From positions 62,001 through 126,000 of the forward strand of contig CAMWBY010000011.1 of the NCBI GenBank assembly GCA_947172645.1: a stretch of DNA of 64,000 nt. The letters run 5' to 3'. The notes beneath the pieces were generated by a model that was not told the DNA's origin, did not search any database, and was given only the letters and a program-made list of their open reading frames with translations. Made by a program: the position numbers and the translations under genes. Within the stretch, counting starts at the first letter, position 1, and every line of letters starts with the position of its first letter. The DNA is from an uncultured Lachnospiraceae bacterium (GTDB lineage Bacteria; Bacillota; Clostridia; Lachnospirales; Lachnospiraceae). Positions 60,903 to 64,000 of the stretch are shown one piece after another.

Positions 60903-63900
60903 CTATTCCGAACATATTCCATCGGCTTCCATCAGTTCTTCAAATTGTTTTCCTGTCAGCCTGTTCTCCTTTACCAGCACATCCGCAATCCTCTGTATCT
61001 TATCTTTTGCGTTTTCTATGATTTCTGTTGCGTTTTTCATCTCGGTCTTCAGGATTTCATTCACTTTAGCCGTATATTCTCCGACCAACGCTGACTGGAA
61101 TACTTCATCTTTACTGAGGGTAATCAACTCATCGTCTTCCATTCCAAATGCACATATCATCCGAAATGCGATATCGGTGGCATTTTTCAGGTCCGAAGAT
61201 GCCCCTGTGTTGAGAGATTTCTCTTTGCCATAGAACACCTGCTCAGCCGCACGGCCCGCCAAAGAAGCCCTGATGGCTGCAAGAAGTTCCTCTCTTGTAT
61301 AATCGGCTACATCCTCCCGGTTGGCACGCTGCATATATCCGCCATAATCCCCCCTGGACTCAATCGTGATATAGGAAGGCTTGTCGCCACTGATATAGGC
61401 CACATACGCATGGCCTGTCTCATGGATAGCCACGCTCTTGTAGTAATCCTTCGTATGCTCTTTCTTTTCACCATAATTTTGTTCCTCGAGAGCGGTCAGC
61501 AAATCGTCATCCGTCATAGTCCCTGACTGTCTTACGACATTACGGAATGCGTGTTCAAACACATTCTGAATATCTGCAAGGCTCTTTCCCGTAGTTCTCT
61601 CCGCAATACTGTGCACCGCCTCTTCGGAAACGGTCGTGATATCCCTGTCGGCAAGCATCCGAAAGATATATTGTTCACGTTCACTCTCCTTGGGAAGAGC
61701 CACATAAATTTTGTTGTCAAAACGCCTAAGCAGGGCATCATCCAGAGAAGCGCCCTCACCACTCTCCCCTCTGACTACATAGTTCGTAGCCGCCAGTACA
61801 AAGACCGGCTTATTGCTGTCAGCGCCACGGAAACCGTCCATCTCGGTAAGCAAAGCATTCAACATACTTTCTGTGTGATGGGTATTCTCTGAGCCGGTCC
61901 TCTTCTTGCCAATCGCATCAATCTCATCAATGAATATAATGGCCGGCGCATATTTCCTCGCCGTTTCAAATATCCGCCTGATATTCGCCTCGCTCCCACC
62001 TACAAGGCTATTCATAAGCTCCGTTGCACTGGTTGGGAAAAAGGTCACATCTGATTCACCTGCCATAGCCCTGGCAAGCATTGTTTTTCCGGTTCCCGGA
62101 GGCCCGTAGAGAAGGAGCCCCTTCGGCGCCCTGCCGCCTTTCCTAAGAAATTCTCCTGGTTCCGTAAGATACTTCACAAAATACCGAAGCTCTTCCTTCG
62201 CCATTTTTGCTCCGATGACATCGTCAAATTTGACGCTTGGCCGCTCTGCATCGGATGGGGCAGAGCTATACTCCTTAAGGGCGGCAAGCAAATCCTCATC
62301 CGTCATAGTCCTTGACTGTCTTGCGGCATTACGGCATGCGAAGTCAAACATGTTCTGAAGTTCTGCAAGGCTCTTTCCCGCAGTCCTCTCCGCAATATTG
62401 CGCACCGTCTCTTTGGAAACAGTCGTAATATTCTGCTTCGCAAGCATCTGAAGAATATATTGCCCTCGTTCACTCTCCTTGGGAAGAGCCATATATATCC
62501 TATTGTCGAAACGCCGAAGCAGAGCGTCATCCAGCGAATCAATCCCATCGTTCTCCCCGCCCACACCATAGTTCGTCGCCGCCAATACAAATACCGGCTT
62601 ATTGCTGTCGGCGCCACAAAAACCATCCATCTCGGTCAGCAGGGCATTCAGCATACTTTCTGTGCGATGCATATTCCCTGAACCGGTTCTCTTCTTGCCA
62701 ACCGCATCGATTTCATCAATAAATATAATAGCCGGCGCATATTTTTTCGCCGTTTCAAATATCCGCCTGATGTTTGCCTCGCTCTCGCCTTGATATTTAC
62801 CCATAAACTCCGTTGCACTGGTCTGGAGAAAGGCCACGTCCGATTCGCCTGCCATAGCCCTGGCAAGCATTGTTTTTCCGGTTCCCGGAGGTCCGTAGAG
62901 AAGGAGCCCTTTCGGCGGCCTGATGCCGTTCTTAACGAACTCTCTTGGTTTCGTAAGATATTCCACAAAATACCGAAGCTCTTCCTTCGCCTTTTTTGCT
63001 CCGATGACATCGTTAAATTTGATATTGGGCCGCTCTACATTGGACAGGACTGAAGACATATCCTCGGATTCCACGGCCGTTTCCAGTTTGAGGTCATAAA
63101 ATTCAATCTTACCCACATCATAGCGTTTGTCAGCAAATCCTTTTCTCGTCTTATAGGTCAATATCTGATGCCTGCGGGCGAGTGTGTCCATTACCTGCTG
63201 GCAGCATACATCCCAATAGGCCGCCTCCAGTTCATCTTCATAAAATTCCCTGTCAATAAAGCCTCGCGCGCCTCTTTTCATCAGGTCGTTTTTCTCTCTG
63301 TCCGAATACTTATATTCGTTCTTCCCGCCGCATAAAATGTATATCGGAATATCTTTGTTTTCTCCTATCGTGCGCAAGAACACATTACTTCCCACTGTTC
63401 TTGCATCTGCGATATTCAGGCTGTTTTCCGTACTGTCCAATCCCAGCGTATAATCAATTACCGCAAAAAGAACCTTCCCGGAACGAAGCATTTCCATAAA
63501 TCCGTTACAGTCCGTTGTGTCCTTCACTGTGATGCCGTTCTCTTTGAGAGAGCCGGAGGGCTCGTATTCCATGGCTCCCAATACAGGAATCACACCGTTT
63601 TTTTCACCGGAATATAATTTCCTGACCTCATCCGTTGCTCCCGTGAAGTCACAGTCCCACTCTATCTTTTGAAGCCCTTCGATGTTGTCCGGCACCATCT
63701 TCTGCATCATCAAATACATAAATTCAAGTAATTGCTGGTCAATCAGCTTTCCGGCCAGCTTGGATGCATTCCTTGCATCGGCGCTTCCACCCATGGAATA
63801 AAGCACAGTCTTCGCCAGTTTACTCTTCCCGGTACTCAGATTGTATCCAAACCCCCGCTCTGTTTGTATCAATTGGTTCTCCACATCCTTTTCCACCACC

Positions 63901-64000
63901 CGCCTGAGGGCATCCGCCTTGAGATGGTTAAACATGATGACGGTATGAGAAGACATCCTTGACAGTATTTCAGGAGGAAAAAACGGTTCCTTTGTTTCCG
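60903..64000 (-). CDS. Tandem-AAA+ FtsH-like metalloprotease, soluble, 5' end outside window
   Basis: At least 1017 residues counted from ATG 63956; the frame is open beyond it to the window edge and that ATG lacks a good ribosome site, so the true start is probably upstream. About 300 residues of an unrecognised N-terminal domain (a Rossmann or receiver-like pattern near VLFAVIDYTLGLD), then two AAA+ modules of about 265 residues with Walker A YGPPGTGKT (near 350 and 615) and Walker B IIFIDEIDA in each. The M41 protease follows: HETGH (near 845) and TGASSDLKNAT with the third ligand Asp. Unlike FtsH, no membrane helix is visible. Confidence 0.85.
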   Translation of the reverse strand, partial: ETKEPFFPPEILSRMSSHTVIMFNHLKADALRRVVEKDVENQLIQTERGFGYNLSTGKSKLAKTVLYSMGGSADARNASKLAGKLIDQQLLEFMYLMMQKMVPDNIEGLQKIEWDCDFTGATDEVRKLYSGEKNGVIPVLGAMEYEPSGSLKENGITVKDTTDCNGFMEMLRSGKVLFAVIDYTLGLDSTENSLNIADARTVGSNVFLRTIGENKDIPIYILCGGKNEYKYSDREKNDLMKRGARGFIDREFYEDELEAAYWDVCCQQVMDTLARRHQILTYKTRKGFADKRYDVGKIEFYDLKLETAVESEDMSSVLSNVERPNIKFNDVIGAKKAKEELRYFVEYLTKPREFVKNGIRPPKGLLLYGPPGTGKTMLARAMAGESDVAFLQTSATEFMGKYQGESEANIRRIFETAKKYAPAIIFIDEIDAVGKKRTGSGNMHRTESMLNALLTEMDGFCGADSNKPVFVLAATNYGVGGENDGIDSLDDALLRRFDNRIYMALPKESERGQYILQMLAKQNITTVSKETVRNIAERTAGKSLAELQNMFDFACRNAARQSRTMTDEDLLAALKEYSSAPSDAERPSVKFDDVIGAKMAKEELRYFVKYLTEPGEFLRKGGRAPKGLLLYGPPGTGKTMLARAMAGESDVTFFPTSATELMNSLVGGSEANIRRIFETARKYAPAIIFIDEIDAIGKKRTGSENTHHTESMLNALLTEMDGFRGADSNKPVFVLAATNYVVRGESGEGASLDDALLRRFDNKIYVALPKESEREQYIFRMLADRDITTVSEEAVHSIAERTTGKSLADIQNVFEHAFRNVVRQSGTMTDDDLLTALEEQNYGEKKEHTKDYYKSVAIHETGHAYVAYISGDKPSYITIESRGDYGGYMQRANREDVADYTREELLAAIRASLAGRAAEQVFYGKEKSLNTGASSDLKNATDIAFRMICAFGMEDDELITLSKDEVFQSALVGEYTAKVNEILKTEMKNATEIIENAKDKIQRIADVLVKENRLTGKQFEELMEADGICSE

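Noticed and set aside
56235-64000. Prophage remnant
   Set aside because: No integrase, terminase, capsid, portal or lysis genes; viroplasmin and RNase H alone are not phage markers.

Overview
The window reads as a chromosomal segment of a low-to-mid GC, spore-forming Firmicute, most likely a Lachnospiraceae-type member of the Clostridia. The evidence is inference from gene content: strong AGGAGG-type ribosome sites, sigma-A promoters, BclA-like collagen proteins with a sigma-K-like promoter, radA and clpC in one cluster, GHKL/LytTR regulators, GH42/GH3/GH13 sugar enzymes and several proteins of clostridial type. Most genes lie on the minus strand. There is one RNA gene, a tRNA-Trp at 9878-9948.

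Layout. 1-3776: a truncated secreted Cys/His-repeat protein, then a LacI regulator divergent from a GH42 beta-galactosidase. 3799-8675: an ECF sigma factor, a membrane protein (possible anti-sigma factor), an ABC ATPase and two paralogous ABC-2 permeases, one on the opposite strand. 8719-15448: an Rpn-type nuclease, tRNA-Trp, a lipoprotein, a heterodimeric ABC exporter and an LCP cell-wall ligase. 15707-22295: radA, a small protein, clpC, a GntR regulator (in the place where CtsR often sits), an SH3 membrane protein and a zinc-ribbon protein. 22335-31234: purine genes (purE, purM, purN, purD), an M29 aminopeptidase, two small membrane proteins, pyrE, and a Nudix-like gene overlapping pyrF. 31484-35141: a TPR lipoprotein, a YdcF-like protein, an Hpt protein and a hemerythrin fusion. 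35151-47693: LacI plus a GH13 amylosucrase-like enzyme, an HPr-like protein without the catalytic His, a DUF7916-like barrel, a response regulator / kinase / response regulator set, a large hybrid kinase and a GH3 glucosidase. 47801-52413: a frameshifted uracil-DNA glycosylase, AraC regulator, D,D-carboxypeptidase, membrane protein, a 200-bp palindromic element and a DEDDh exonuclease. 52584-56075: two collagen-like proteins flanking a glycosyltransferase, probably a spore-surface or exosporium locus.

The most unusual part is the right end, 56235-64000. It is one tight minus-strand gene run: a soluble FtsH-like protease with two AAA+ modules in tandem and a non-membrane N-terminal region (5' end outside the window), an RNase H-like protein, a HpaII-type restriction endonuclease with no methyltransferase in view, a metallophosphoesterase, a protein with degenerate phospholipase-D motifs and a DUF5710-like tail, and a small viroplasmin-domain protein. 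Gaps are 8, 26, 1, -11 and 51 bp. I know of no described system with this composition; a nucleic-acid-directed defence or stress system is a reasonable but untested inference.

Non-coding signals include several near-consensus promoters, Rho-independent terminators, and at least three intergenic palindromic elements sharing the core TTGCTTYGCAA (near 14066, 31386 and 51673), the last being a roughly 200-bp inverted repeat flanked by 14-bp direct repeats.
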